Of a stretch of DNA of 22,038 nt, positions 1-7,761 are shown in pieces; the first letter of the stretch is position 1; each line of letters opens with the position of its first letter. The notes under the pieces are model-generated. The model worked only from the letters and a program-made list of their open reading frames with translations. It did not search any database and was not told the DNA's origin. The translations under genes were made by a program, and so were the position numbers. The stretch covers positions 1 to 22,038 of the forward strand of contig JAKLZD010000149.1 of NCBI GenBank assembly GCA_024256245.1, read 5' to 3'. Source of the stretch: Candidatus Methylarchaceae archaeon HK01M. GTDB taxonomy: Archaea > Thermoproteota > Nitrososphaeria > Nitrososphaerales > JACAEJ01.

Positions 1-8
1 GGCAAAGG

Positions 9-1070
9 CTATGACCTTTTTTCATCGTATTTACGATTCCCTTCTTTAAAAGTTAAACTATTTTTTAACTTCTCTATCAAAAGAGGGATGATCTTGAAGA
101 GGTCACCTACAACACCATAAGTAGCCATTTGTAAGATAGGAGCAACAGGATCTTTGTTGATTGCTACTATAACTTCGGAGTTCTGCATCCCAACTTTGTG
201 GTATGCCCCCCCTGATAATCCCACAGCGATGTAAAGCTTCGGTGCAACGATCTTCCCACTCTGACCTACTTGCTGTTTGGCAGACAACCATCCTCTGTCG
301 ACTACTGAACGAGTTCCTGCCACTGCTGCCCCCACTACATCTGCCAATTCATAGATCAACTTGAAATTCTCCTTGGAGCCTAGACCTCGCCCACCGGCTA
401 CGATTTTTTCAGCGTTCTCGATATTCTCGTAAGGATTGTTGGTTTTCTCTATAACCTTGATGACCTTTGTGCGTATCTCTTCAGGGCTTATATTCACCTC
501 TTCACGTACGACAGTCGCCTTTCTACTTCGATCTTGCTCCAGCTTTTTGAATATGTTGGGTTTTGCGGTAGCCATCTGAGGTCTAGTTCTACATAGTATC
601 TCTGCCATAAGCTTGCCAAAGGGCTTGATCTGAACTAGGTATCCCTCTTCATCTATATCGAAATCGGTGCAATCAGAATTTATCCCTGTACCAAGGCGGG
701 CTGCAAGCCTAGGCGCTAGTTCTCGTCCCTCTAGAGTGCCTCCTATAAGCAATATCGATGGTTTATATTTGAGAGAGAGCTCGGCCAAGACCTTCACATA
801 AGCGTCAAGAGTATATCTCTTTAGAAGCTCGTTCTCGACTAGAATTACCTTGTCGGCGCCATATGCTGATAGCTCATCTACAAACTCATCTACCTCATCC
901 CCCAATAGAACCGCTACGAGATCCTCCTTGAGCTTATCGGCCAGCCTTCTACCAACGCTTAAAAGCTCAAGGCCAATATTCTTGAGTCTTCGATCTCTTT
1001 GCTCTGCAAATACCCACACCCCCTTGTAGCTTGAGAGATCTGTGATCTCCTTGATCGTATCCCCCCACAT
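9..1070 (-). CDS. etfA: Electron transfer flavoprotein alpha subunit (EtfA/FixB), bifurcating-type
   Basis: Alpha subunit of a heterodimeric cytoplasmic flavoprotein that passes electrons between dehydrogenases and acceptors. The protein has 353 residues, a usual length. Residues 15-180 form the Rossmann-like domain, including GRELAPRLAARL (115-126) and RPQMATAKP (163-171). Residues about 220-340 are the FAD domain: GGRGLGS (226-232), TRSVVD (253-258), QQVGQSGK (266-273), GLSGGAYHKVG (284-294) and NKDPVAPI (305-312). These match the EtfA signature, with SGGAYH where most members have SGAIQH. It starts at ATG, 13 nt after etfB, so the two are co-transcribed. The stop lies at 9-11, so the gene is complete, but any following gene such as fixC/etfC is outside the window. 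There is no N-terminal ferredoxin domain; the separate FixX-like gene may supply this. The family call is secure; the electron partner is inferred. Confidence 0.95.
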   Translation of the reverse strand: MWGDTIKEITDLSSYKGVWVFAEQRDRRLKNIGLELLSVGRRLADKLKEDLVAVLLGDEVDEFVDELSAYGADKVILVENELLKRYTLDAYVKVLAELSLKYKPSILLIGGTLEGRELAPRLAARLGTGINSDCTDFDIDEEGYLVQIKPFGKLMAEILCRTRPQMATAKPNIFKKLEQDRSRKATVVREEVNISPEEIRTKVIKVIEKTNNPYENIENAEKIVAGGRGLGSKENFKLIYELADVVGAAVAGTRSVVDRGWLSAKQQVGQSGKIVAPKLYIAVGLSGGAYHKVGMQNSEVIVAINKDPVAPILQMATYGVVGDLFKIIPLLIEKLKNSLTFKEGNRKYDEKRS

Positions 1071-1083
1071 TACGATCGACTCC

Positions 1084-1887
1084 TTAAATTATCCTCTCTC
1101 TCAATAGGATCTGAACAAGACTCTCCACAACCTCTTTTGGATCGCCTTGAAGGATCATCTTAGGTTTACGGAGGGTTGGTGGAAAGACTTTTTTCACACA
1201 AGTAGGAGAGCCCTTTAACCCATACTTATTCATGTCCCCCCCAAGTTCTGAAGAATTTATTACCCTGATCTCCTTTCTTCTCGAATCTATGATACCCTTA
1301 AGGGTGGGAATACGTGGCTCGTTCAAATCCTTCATTACAGTCAGTAAAACAGGCAGAGGAGCCTCGATGATCTCAACCCCTTTCTCAACCTCTCTATGGG
1401 CGGTCACCCTCGTCCCATCTATATCTACATCGACCTTCTTTACATAGCAGATTTGGGGTATGCCGAGCAACTCCGCCAGATGAGGGCCCACATGACCAGT
1501 CTCCGCATCCATCGACCACCTTCCACAGATTATGATGTCATATCTCATCTTCTTGATCTGCACAGAGAGAGTATATGCTGTAGTTATGGTGTCTGCACCT
1601 GCAAAGGCCCTATCACTGAGTATTACGCCTCTATCGGCCCCCATGGCAAGACACTCTAATATCGCCTGTTTTACCTGTGGTGGCCCCATCGTTATGACGG
1701 TTACCTCCCCACCGTATTTTTCACGTAATCTGATACCTTCTTCAACCCCAATTTTATCCCAAGGATTCAATATGCAAGGCACACCCTCACGTACAAGAGT
1801 GTTAGTAGCAGGGTCTATTTTCATGTCTGGAACAGCTGGGACTTGCTTTATGCAGACTATGATCTTCAGACTTTTGGAAGGCATCAA
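1084..1887 (-). CDS. etfB: Electron transfer flavoprotein beta subunit (EtfB/FixA), bifurcating-type
   Basis: Beta subunit partnering EtfA. It has 267 residues, the usual length. The N-terminus IIVCIKQVPAVPDMKID is typical. MGPPQVKQA (67-75) followed by SDRAFAGADT (91-100) is the arrangement I associate with electron-bifurcating EtfB proteins that bind a second FAD and NADH, rather than with mitochondrial-type ETF. CGRWSMDAETGHVGPHLAE (121-139) is the loop usually written G-x-x-A-x-D-x-D-T. The start MMPSK could be either of two adjacent ATGs. The 130-nt gap to the upstream ferredoxin gene carries a TATA-like box and a perfect inverted repeat, so etfBA may be controlled separately from fixX. 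The family call is secure; bifurcation is inferred from motifs only. Confidence 0.94.
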   Translation of the reverse strand: MMPSKSLKIIVCIKQVPAVPDMKIDPATNTLVREGVPCILNPWDKIGVEEGIRLREKYGGEVTVITMGPPQVKQAILECLAMGADRGVILSDRAFAGADTITTAYTLSVQIKKMRYDIIICGRWSMDAETGHVGPHLAELLGIPQICYVKKVDVDIDGTRVTAHREVEKGVEIIEAPLPVLLTVMKDLNEPRIPTLKGIIDSRRKEIRVINSSELGGDMNKYGLKGSPTCVKKVFPPTLRKPKMILQGDPKEVVESLVQILLRERII

Positions 1888-1934
1888 CTCCCCTCCACAA
1901 GAGCTCTTCTTACTCTATAAGAACTTAGCAACTA

Positions 1935-1945
1935 CTTTTAAAAAG
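1935..1945 (-). promoter_or_regulatory. TATA-like box of etfB
   Basis: On the minus strand this reads CTTTTTAAAAG, a good archaeal TATA/box A candidate. A start site about 25 nt downstream would fall near 1910, some 20 nt before the etfB ATG. It abuts the palindrome at 1954-1979 on its upstream side. Prediction from sequence only. Confidence 0.45.
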
Positions 1946-1953
1946 TTTGACTA

Positions 1954-1979
1954 TTTTTATGTATTGTAATACATAAAAA
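1954..1979. promoter_or_regulatory. Perfect 12-bp inverted repeat, likely operator upstream of etfB
   Basis: The left arm TTTTTATGTATT and right arm AATACATAAAAA are exact reverse complements separated by GT. The element sits 67 nt upstream of etfB and just upstream of its TATA-like box, a position suited to a dimeric regulator acting as activator or repressor. It is not followed by a U-tract on the coding strand, and no gene ends there, so a terminator is less likely. Neighbouring etfBA are the obvious targets; the fixX stop at 2017 is 38 nt away on the other side. Confidence 0.6.
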
Positions 1980-2016
1980 GGCAATTCTTCATTGATTTGA
2001 ATAAAAGATTGGAACG

Positions 2017-2286
2017 TCATCCGTAACGGTAAACAATGCCATGCCCAGCTGGAGGGTATGTAAGGCGGATCTTTTTGTAGGGGCACACTATCTCACATGT
2101 CCCACACTCGACGCATCCCTCGAATGAAACTATCAGATCACCCTCCTCCCAGTTGTAAGTTTTTGAGGGGCAACAGTAAGTGCAGGGCTTGTCTATACAT
2201 TCCATACACTTCTCCTTATCAACGATAATATGGCTCTTCTTGTAGACCTTGAAGGTATTGAGGGATAACTTTGAATCTATACTCAT
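2017..2286 (-). CDS. fixX: FixX/EtfX-like ferredoxin
   Basis: An 89-residue electron carrier that probably receives electrons from the Etf complex. The N-terminal half has C27-x2-C30-x4-C35-x3-C39-P, and the second half has C58-x2-C61-x2-C64-x3-C68-P, enough cysteines for one or two Fe-S clusters. The C-terminus YPPAGHGIVYRYG is the hallmark tail of FixX-type ferredoxins, which normally act with FixABC/EtfABC. It lies upstream of etfB and etfA on the same strand, which supports the assignment. The ATG start is 10-20 nt downstream of the site predicted from a TATA box at 2316-2328, so the leader would be short. FixC, the usual quinone reductase partner, is not in the window. Confidence 0.88.
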   Translation of the reverse strand: MSIDSKLSLNTFKVYKKSHIIVDKEKCMECIDKPCTYCCPSKTYNWEEGDLIVSFEGCVECGTCEIVCPYKKIRLTYPPAGHGIVYRYG

Positions 2287-2315
2287 AGCTTGGAATCATT
2301 TATAGTTACAAGGAT

Positions 2316-2328
2316 AAAAGTATATAGC
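2316..2328 (-). promoter_or_regulatory. TATA-like box of fixX
   Basis: The minus strand reads GCTATATACTTTTAT across this position, about 30-40 nt before the fixX ATG and directly after the hisI stop. The spacing fits an archaeal promoter with a short leader and would separate the etf genes from the his operon. Sequence-based guess. Confidence 0.4.
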
Positions 2329-2339
2329 AGAACTTTTTA

Positions 2340-2702
2340 TCATCTGGCCTTATCTGCCTTGAATCTCGAATCTGTCTTTAATTCGTTATAAAAACAGGTC
2401 TCATGCTGAGTATGACATGCTGGACCCTTCTGATCGACGATTAGTAATATGGCATCTTTATCACAATCTATCAGTATCTCCTTTACCCTCTGCGTGTTTC
2501 CAGAGGTCTCCCCCTTCATCCATAACTTTTTCCTCGACCTGCTCCAGTAGTGGGCATAGCCAGTTTCGATGGTCTTCATCAATGATCCTTCGTTCATGTA
2601 AGCCAGCATGAGCACCTTCTTGCTTTTACAATCTTGAGCTATAGCTGGTATGAGGCCAGTAGTCTTGTCGAATTGTAACTGTTTCATATCAAATTTATTC
2701 AT
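2340..2702 (-). CDS. hisI: Phosphoribosyl-AMP cyclohydrolase (HisI)
   Basis: Opens the ring of phosphoribosyl-AMP, the third step of histidine synthesis. The protein is 120 residues and monofunctional. Conserved segments are GLIPAIAQD (16-24), VLMLAYMN (30-37), SRSRKKLWMKGETSGN (54-69) and GPACHT (93-98). Zinc-ligand cysteines C80, C96 and C103 keep the 16- and 7-residue spacing of the characterised archaeal enzyme. The magnesium-binding acidic cluster DCDKDA lies at 79-84. The ATG overlaps the hisF TGA as ATGA. The PRA-PH (HisE) domain often fused or adjacent is absent, so phosphoribosyl-ATP pyrophosphatase must be encoded elsewhere. Last gene of the his operon. Confidence 0.96.
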   Translation of the reverse strand: MNKFDMKQLQFDKTTGLIPAIAQDCKSKKVLMLAYMNEGSLMKTIETGYAHYWSRSRKKLWMKGETSGNTQRVKEILIDCDKDAILLIVDQKGPACHTQHETCFYNELKTDSRFKADKAR

Positions 2703-3499
2703 GGTCTCATCTCTATACCCCTTTCTACAAGATACTTCTTGATCAAGGGTATGGGGAACTTATCGTAATGGAAGACCGAGGCTGCAAGGGCTGCATCAGC
2801 TTTGCCTATGGTAAAGGCATCATAAAAATTCTCGGGTTTACCCGCCCCGCCACTTGCAATAACTGGAATGTTAACCTTTTCAGATATGGTCAAGGTCAGT
2901 TCCAAGTCGTAACCCTTCTCAGTACCGTCCCTATCCATAGAAGTGACCAAGAGTTCACCGGCACCCAATTTAGCAACTTTTTGAGCCCAGAGGATAGCAT
3001 CTAAACCCGTCGCCTTTCTCCCTCCATAAGTATAGACCTCGAACCAGCAATCTCCTTCAGTTGTTTTAACTATAACCGGGCCTTCACTATCATAGCGTCG
3101 TTTTGCATCTATGGCGACTACAACACACTGACTGCCAAAGATCTTTGAAAGCCTTGGGATTAGTCTGGGTTCTTCTACAGCAGCAGTATTTACTGAAACC
3201 TTATCCGCACCACTACATAAAACCATTCTAACATCGTCCTCCCCTCTTATCCCTCCTCCTACAGTAAAGGGTATGTTGATGTTCTCTGCCACATCTCTCA
3301 CAACCCTCTCCAGTATCTTGCGTTTCTCGGGGGATGCTGTTATATCTAAGAATACCAATTCATCGGCCCTCGCTTCACAATAACGTTGAGCAAGCTCGAC
3401 AGGGTCTCCAGCGCTCCTCAAGTTTACGAAATTTATACCCTTCACTACCCTACCGTGATCGACATCTAAACACGGCACGATCCTCTTTGCTAGTGTCAT
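2699..3499 (-). CDS. hisF: Imidazole glycerol phosphate synthase, cyclase subunit (HisF)
   Basis: Cyclase half of IGP synthase. It uses ammonia delivered by HisH to convert PRFAR to imidazole glycerol phosphate and AICAR. The protein is 266 residues, slightly longer than the bacterial norm of about 253. It is a TIM barrel with catalytic Asp12 in PCLDVDHGRVVKG and Asp131 in VVVAIDAKR, FTVGGGIR at 78-85, and phosphate-binding loops VTSMDRDGT and IASGGAGKPE. ATGA overlaps occur at both ends (with hisA upstream, hisI downstream), so translation is coupled. The start is preceded by a strong GGAGG inside hisA. Confidence 0.97.
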   Translation of the reverse strand: MTLAKRIVPCLDVDHGRVVKGINFVNLRSAGDPVELAQRYCEARADELVFLDITASPEKRKILERVVRDVAENINIPFTVGGGIRGEDDVRMVLCSGADKVSVNTAAVEEPRLIPRLSKIFGSQCVVVAIDAKRRYDSEGPVIVKTTEGDCWFEVYTYGGRKATGLDAILWAQKVAKLGAGELLVTSMDRDGTEKGYDLELTLTISEKVNIPVIASGGAGKPENFYDAFTIGKADAALAASVFHYDKFPIPLIKKYLVERGIEMRP

Positions 3500-4227
3500 C
3501 CTCCTTCCTCCTCGACTATATGGATGGCATCCTTTAAGGTAAACCTATCTTCATATAGCGCCTTTCCTACCACGATACCGTAAACTCCCATACCTCTTAG
3601 CTTTGATAGATGCTCAAGTTTGCTAATGCCTCCAGCAGCTATGACCTTCGCCTCCTTTATCTCAAGCATCTCGGCCAATATCTTGAAATCAGGCCTCGTC
3701 AACGTTCCATCCCTCTTTATCGACGTAACCAAAAAGGTCCTCACTCCAAGATCGATGAAATTCGTAATGGCATCATGAATATCTATCTTGGATGATATCC
3801 TCCAACCCTTCACCATTACCTCCCTCCCATAATGATCTAAAGACACCACTATCTTCTTTTCATCATAGTTCTCTAAAAGCTTGATCAATATCTCTTCGTC
3901 TCTGAAAGCCATAGTCCCAAGGATTATCCTCTTTACTCCTATGTCGATTAGAGTTTGAGCCATTTGGAAGCTTCTAATCCCCCCACCAACTTGAAAATCG
4001 ACATCAAGAGTCTTGACCATCCTTTCTATTATTGTAAGATTGCTGCCCAAACCCAGAGCTGCGTCCAGATCGACTATATGTATCGTCTTTGCACCTTCAT
4101 CCATCCACATTTTGGCCACGCTCAAAGGACTTCCCAAAGATGAGTAAAATTTTGATAGACTCGGGTCGCCCCTAGTTAGCCTTACGACCTGACCATTTTT
4201 TAAGTCCACGGCCGGGATTACTTCCAT
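3496..4227 (-). CDS. hisA: ProFAR isomerase (HisA)
   Basis: Catalyses the Amadori rearrangement of ProFAR to PRFAR. The 243 residues form a TIM barrel that is a half-barrel-duplicated sister of HisF. Visible catalytic residues are Asp8 (IPAVDLKNG) and Asp131 (VVSLDHYG). Other conserved loops are QVGGGIRS (79-86), LVTSIKRDGT and IAAGGIS. It begins 5 nt after the hisH stop and overlaps hisF by ATGA. The GGW signature after the second aspartate is KGW here. The two-substrate version (PriA) is not indicated, because a full his set is present and no trp genes are nearby. Confidence 0.96.
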   Translation of the reverse strand: MEVIPAVDLKNGQVVRLTRGDPSLSKFYSSLGSPLSVAKMWMDEGAKTIHIVDLDAALGLGSNLTIIERMVKTLDVDFQVGGGIRSFQMAQTLIDIGVKRIILGTMAFRDEEILIKLLENYDEKKIVVSLDHYGREVMVKGWRISSKIDIHDAITNFIDLGVRTFLVTSIKRDGTLTRPDFKILAEMLEIKEAKVIAAGGISKLEHLSKLRGMGVYGIVVGKALYEDRFTLKDAIHIVEEEGG

Positions 4228-4232
4228 TTCGA

Positions 4233-4835
4233 CTACCTTTTAACGATCTTGACAAAATTCCTTAAGATGATGAGACCTGCTTCGCCCGATTTTTCAGGAT
4301 GAAATTGTGTGCCATACAAATTTTCATGAGCCAATATGGATGGAAAGGTCACTCCATAGTCTGTCTCGGTTATTATGAAATCTCTTCTTGAAGGTGATGG
4401 ATAATACGAATGAACGAAATAGACATAAGATTCATCAGCTAAACCTTCTATGAGTTCGTTGAATTTAACTATCTTTAGATTATTCCAGCCCATATGAGGG
4501 ATCTTGACATCTTCTCGAAACTTCACTACCCTGCCCGGTATGATCCCTAAACCTTCCCCTCTCCCTTCCTCACTCTCTTTAAAGAAGATCTGCATCCCCA
4601 AACATATGCCCAAAACTACAGTACCTGAATCGATTAGATCGAAGATCTTTGTTTGAGATGTTCCTATCTTCCTCAAAGCTGCTGTAAAACTACCAACACC
4701 TGGCATTATCAAGCCATCGATTTCATCTCCTAACTCTATTATCGTCACTATTCTTGGATCAGCACCTGCCTTCTGCAAAGCACACTTTAAACTGAAGAGG
4801 TTCCCAACTCCGTAGTCTAAGATATCTATATCCAC
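4233..4835 (-). CDS. hisH: Imidazole glycerol phosphate synthase, glutaminase subunit (HisH)
   Basis: Class I glutamine amidotransferase that makes ammonia for HisF. The 200 residues contain nucleophile Cys78 in LGICLGMQ and the His179/Glu181 pair in FHPEKSG, plus the PGVGSF oxyanion strand (45-50). All catalytic triad members are present. The start is GTG placed directly after the hisB stop (TGAGTG, no gap), since the in-frame codon upstream is that stop. The order hisB-H-A-F keeps the two synthase subunits in one transcript. Confidence 0.97.
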   Translation of the reverse strand: MDIDILDYGVGNLFSLKCALQKAGADPRIVTIIELGDEIDGLIMPGVGSFTAALRKIGTSQTKIFDLIDSGTVVLGICLGMQIFFKESEEGRGEGLGIIPGRVVKFREDVKIPHMGWNNLKIVKFNELIEGLADESYVYFVHSYYPSPSRRDFIITETDYGVTFPSILAHENLYGTQFHPEKSGEAGLIILRNFVKIVKR

Positions 4836-5411
4836 TCATATAGCACCTTTAGCACTGGGGGTACCTTTCCTTCTTTGATCTATGGATACTGCCTGTCTCA
4901 GAGATAGGGCTAAAGCCTTGAAAGCAGCCTCTATCTTGTGGTGATCGTTCTCCCCATATTGAACCTGAACATGAAAGTTTGCCTCTAGGGATGATGCTAA
5001 AGAGTTTAAGAAGTGATAGATATCTTCAGTCTTTGTATCCCCTATTTCTCTTCCTTCTACCTTCAGATCGATTACGCAGTAAGGCCTCTTGACAAGGTCT
5101 ATGGCAACTATTGCAAGCGAGCAGTCCATGGGCACTATACTCGATCCAAAGCGACGAATGCCATTACGATCTCCAAGGGCTTTCTTTAAGGCTTCACCCA
5201 ATCCTATAGCTGCATCTTCTACCAGATGGTGTACTAGGTCTCCTTCAGCTTTGATATCGATATCGATAAGACTGTGAGTCGATATTGTCTTTATCATATG
5301 ATCAAGGAATTTTACCCCAGTCTTTGCTCTACTATTTCCCTTTCCATCCAACTTGACCTCTACATCGACCTCTGTCTCACTCGTCTTTCTTTCGAAATGA
5401 CCTTCACGCAA
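4836..5411 (-). CDS. hisB: Imidazoleglycerol-phosphate dehydratase (HisB)
   Basis: Dehydrates IGP to imidazole acetol phosphate. The 191 residues are monofunctional and of normal length. The two manganese-binding repeats are visible as HHLVED (61-66) and NDHHKIEAAFKALA (155-168), with LDH at 36-38 and the conserved GIRRFG (84-89). The start is TTG, giving MREGHFERKTSET, which matches the usual HisB N-terminus. It overlaps the upstream HAD gene by 8 nt, and a GAGGG lies about 11 nt before it. It has no fused histidinol-phosphatase domain, unlike the enterobacterial bifunctional HisB; the HAD protein directly upstream may fill that role. Confidence 0.95.
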   Translation of the reverse strand: MREGHFERKTSETEVDVEVKLDGKGNSRAKTGVKFLDHMIKTISTHSLIDIDIKAEGDLVHHLVEDAAIGLGEALKKALGDRNGIRRFGSSIVPMDCSLAIVAIDLVKRPYCVIDLKVEGREIGDTKTEDIYHFLNSLASSLEANFHVQVQYGENDHHKIEAAFKALALSLRQAVSIDQRRKGTPSAKGAI

Positions 5412-6606
5412 AGCTTTTTCCCTCTTTGATGAATTTCAGAATGTAAGGTAAATATCTTACTGAAGGTATGACTATGTCTGCCCCTCTTTTGATGAAGTCG
5501 AGCCTCTGTTCATCATTCATAATAAAGTGGGAATATACACCCCCAAATAAGTAGCGTGATTCGATCTTATTCGCAAGCTCTACCATCATAAAGTCTGCCA
5601 TCGAATCTCCTAAATACAGGGCTAAAGTGAAGGGCTTAAGATTCTTTGAGCACTCCAATAGAGAGTAAGGGTGAGGCTTGCTTAGATCGCTGGCTTCTCC
5701 TCTCTGTTCTGCATCTTTTTCGGCCTTATCTACTTCATCAAGAAAGATCCTCGCTTCTGGTTTAAAGTAATCCATCAATTCACCCATGCTGTATTTAGAA
5801 ACGATAAAAGGCCTCCCAGAGGCTATCCCGAAGTTGGCTCTGCCGATCAAAGAAGAGATTTTTTGTAGAGTCTCCTTTTCTAAGATAACTTTCTCGTTCT
5901 CTATCAACCCTCTACCTTTATTAAATGAACAATCTTGGCCGTAGACCTCCTTAAAAAGCTCACATCCCAAGAATATCTCCTCAAAAACTGTCATGAGAAG
6001 ACCCTCTCCAACTTCTCCAGGGTAGGAAAGGAATCTTTTGCTAGATATTAGAACTTCCAGATCATCTCCCGTCATAGAACTATTAGAGAAGAGATCTTTC
6101 TCAAAGAACTTACCAGATGAACCCACCCTCTCAGTCAACTCTGTCAATCTTTGTAAGGATTCTTCTAACCTCCCAAGATCAATCTTCTTTTGTCTCAATC
6201 TCTCTTCGACCAATAGTAACCTATCCAAGGGTCTATCTAAATGCTTGAAACGTTCCGAATCTACGGCTTTTCTGAACTCTTTCTTCAATTCTTCTGGTAT
6301 AATCGTAAGGGTAAGTAAAGATATCGCGTATGCTACAGCCCAGTCGTTGTTGAATCCACCGCCTTTTTTAAGAATGTAAATCAATCTATCTAATGATTTC
6401 TCCTCGATCCTAGACCCTGTCAGCCGAGAGAAGATGTAATTGACCGTTTCTTTTATGGAAGATATATAGGATTTCATAACATCTACGATCACACCATCAC
6501 AGTCAAATATTATCGCATCGACCTTTGCCAATTTTTCAAGACTATCAAGTCTTATGAAAGAAAGATCTTCTCCCAATGGAATCTTGATGTAATTCTCTTG
6601 ACACAT
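5404..6606 (-). CDS. HAD-family phosphatase in the his operon, candidate histidinol-phosphatase
   Basis: A 400-residue HAD-superfamily hydrolase. Motif I is FDCDGVIVD (Asp35 nucleophile, Asp37 acid/base), motif II is GIASGRP (Ser263), motif III lysine is Lys310 in SKPHPY, and motif IV is LGDSMADF (Asp334, Asp338). All four catalytic motifs are intact. An unusually long insert (about residues 45-255), rich in charged helices, lies between motifs I and II, as in type C1 caps. It includes KGGGFNNDWAVAY (81-93). It sits 10 nt after hisC and overlaps hisB, so it is cotranslated with histidine enzymes. No HisN of PHP or inositol-phosphatase type and no bifunctional HisB is present. I infer it removes phosphate from histidinol phosphate between the HisC and HisD steps. 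The superfamily is certain, the substrate unproven. Confidence 0.75.
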   Translation of the reverse strand: MCQENYIKIPLGEDLSFIRLDSLEKLAKVDAIIFDCDGVIVDVMKSYISSIKETVNYIFSRLTGSRIEEKSLDRLIYILKKGGGFNNDWAVAYAISLLTLTIIPEELKKEFRKAVDSERFKHLDRPLDRLLLVEERLRQKKIDLGRLEESLQRLTELTERVGSSGKFFEKDLFSNSSMTGDDLEVLISSKRFLSYPGEVGEGLLMTVFEEIFLGCELFKEVYGQDCSFNKGRGLIENEKVILEKETLQKISSLIGRANFGIASGRPFIVSKYSMGELMDYFKPEARIFLDEVDKAEKDAEQRGEASDLSKPHPYSLLECSKNLKPFTLALYLGDSMADFMMVELANKIESRYLFGGVYSHFIMNDEQRLDFIKRGADIVIPSVRYLPYILKFIKEGKSFA

Positions 6607-6616
6607 GGACTATCAC

Positions 6617-7729
6617 TTAGCTTATCGATGTAAGCGCTTCTATGAAGCTTTCGTTCATATGAGGCAAGCCTACAGTTGCCCTTAGGCACTCCCTCAAGTT
6701 CAATACCGCCCCTATCTTCCTCACCAGTACTCCTCTATTGAGAAGTTCATCAAAGACTTCTTCATAAGGCTTCTTAACTGTGAATAGAATGAAGTTTGCA
6801 TCAGACCTGAAGGCAGTCACACTTTTTATCGTATTGAGCCTCTTTACGAGTTTCTCTCTCTCTTCCTTTAATCTTTCAATACTCTCTTTGAAAGTATCTA
6901 TAACATCAAGGACTTTCAAGGGCATTCTTAAGGCGATACAGTTTAGGGAATATGGAAGCTGAGCATATTCAGAGATTGTAGTCGAAATCTCAGGGTTGGA
7001 TATGGCATATCCTATCCTTACACCAGCAAGACCGAATGCTTTTGAGAACGTTCTAGTTACGATCAGGTTCTCATGCTTCTTTACAAATCCTACTAAGGAC
7101 TCTTTTGCGAACTCTACGTAGGCTTCATCCAATAAGACTATCCCAGGAAAGTTCTCGATCAGAGCCAACACATCATCTGGTTCGAATTGGTTGCTCGTTG
7201 GGTTGTTGGGTGAGCATATGATGCATATGCCCTCCCTTCTATTTGAAGATTCAAGAATCCCATCAACATCTAAGGAAAAATCATCTTTTAAAGGAATTTC
7301 AAGATATTTTATTCCTAGATGATTTGCCGACCATTTATACATCGAGTATGTAGGCGTAATAGAAACGGCGATATCGTCCTTTCTTAAAAAGGTTCGGAGG
7401 ATAAGGTCTATGATCTGATCGCTTCCGTTGCCCAATGTTATATAATCTGAGGAAACCCCGACATACCTGCCCAAGGAATCTCTCAATTTCATCTCTCCTT
7501 CCTTAGGGTAGACCCTTGGATCGATCTCATTAACAACTTCATCTATAAGAGAAAGAAGTAACTCCCTTGAGAGGAATAGATTCTCGTTCTGGTTGAGCTT
7601 GATCACCCTCTTGGGCGCGATTCCAGCCTTTAAAGCAACATCTGAGACCGACTCAGGTTTTACATATTTTATGAAGAATCTGATCTCCTTCAGCCTGTTC
7701 TGAAGCCAATTCTCTAAAGAACTTTTCAT
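6617..7729 (-). CDS. hisC: Histidinol-phosphate aminotransferase (HisC)
   Basis: PLP-dependent fold type I aminotransferase converting imidazole acetol phosphate plus glutamate to histidinol phosphate. The 370 residues are of family length. Key residues: Schiff-base Lys230 in TRTFSKAFGLAG, Asp201 in LLDEAYVEF, Asn175 in CSPNNPT, Arg238, and the phosphate loop GNGSDQ (100-105). KLNQNENLF near residue 44 is the typical substrate-specificity strand of HisC. The ATG start follows a GGTGTCAT sequence resembling the archaeal Shine-Dalgarno. It lies 32 nt after hisD and 10 nt before the HAD gene. Confidence 0.95.
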   Translation of the reverse strand: MKSSLENWLQNRLKEIRFFIKYVKPESVSDVALKAGIAPKRVIKLNQNENLFLSRELLLSLIDEVVNEIDPRVYPKEGEMKLRDSLGRYVGVSSDYITLGNGSDQIIDLILRTFLRKDDIAVSITPTYSMYKWSANHLGIKYLEIPLKDDFSLDVDGILESSNRREGICIICSPNNPTSNQFEPDDVLALIENFPGIVLLDEAYVEFAKESLVGFVKKHENLIVTRTFSKAFGLAGVRIGYAISNPEISTTISEYAQLPYSLNCIALRMPLKVLDVIDTFKESIERLKEEREKLVKRLNTIKSVTAFRSDANFILFTVKKPYEEVFDELLNRGVLVRKIGAVLNLRECLRATVGLPHMNESFIEALTSIS

Positions 7730-7761
7730 AATGACACCGTAAACTATCGATTATTTGGAGA

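Noticed and set aside
1318..1330. T-loop-like GTTCAAATCC suggesting a tRNA
   Set aside because: It lies inside the coding part of etfB, and no acceptor or anticodon stem flanks it. I found no tRNA in the window.
1532..1969. 145-codon plus-strand frame over etfB
   Set aside because: Antisense shadow of etfB and its promoter, with no recognisable motif.
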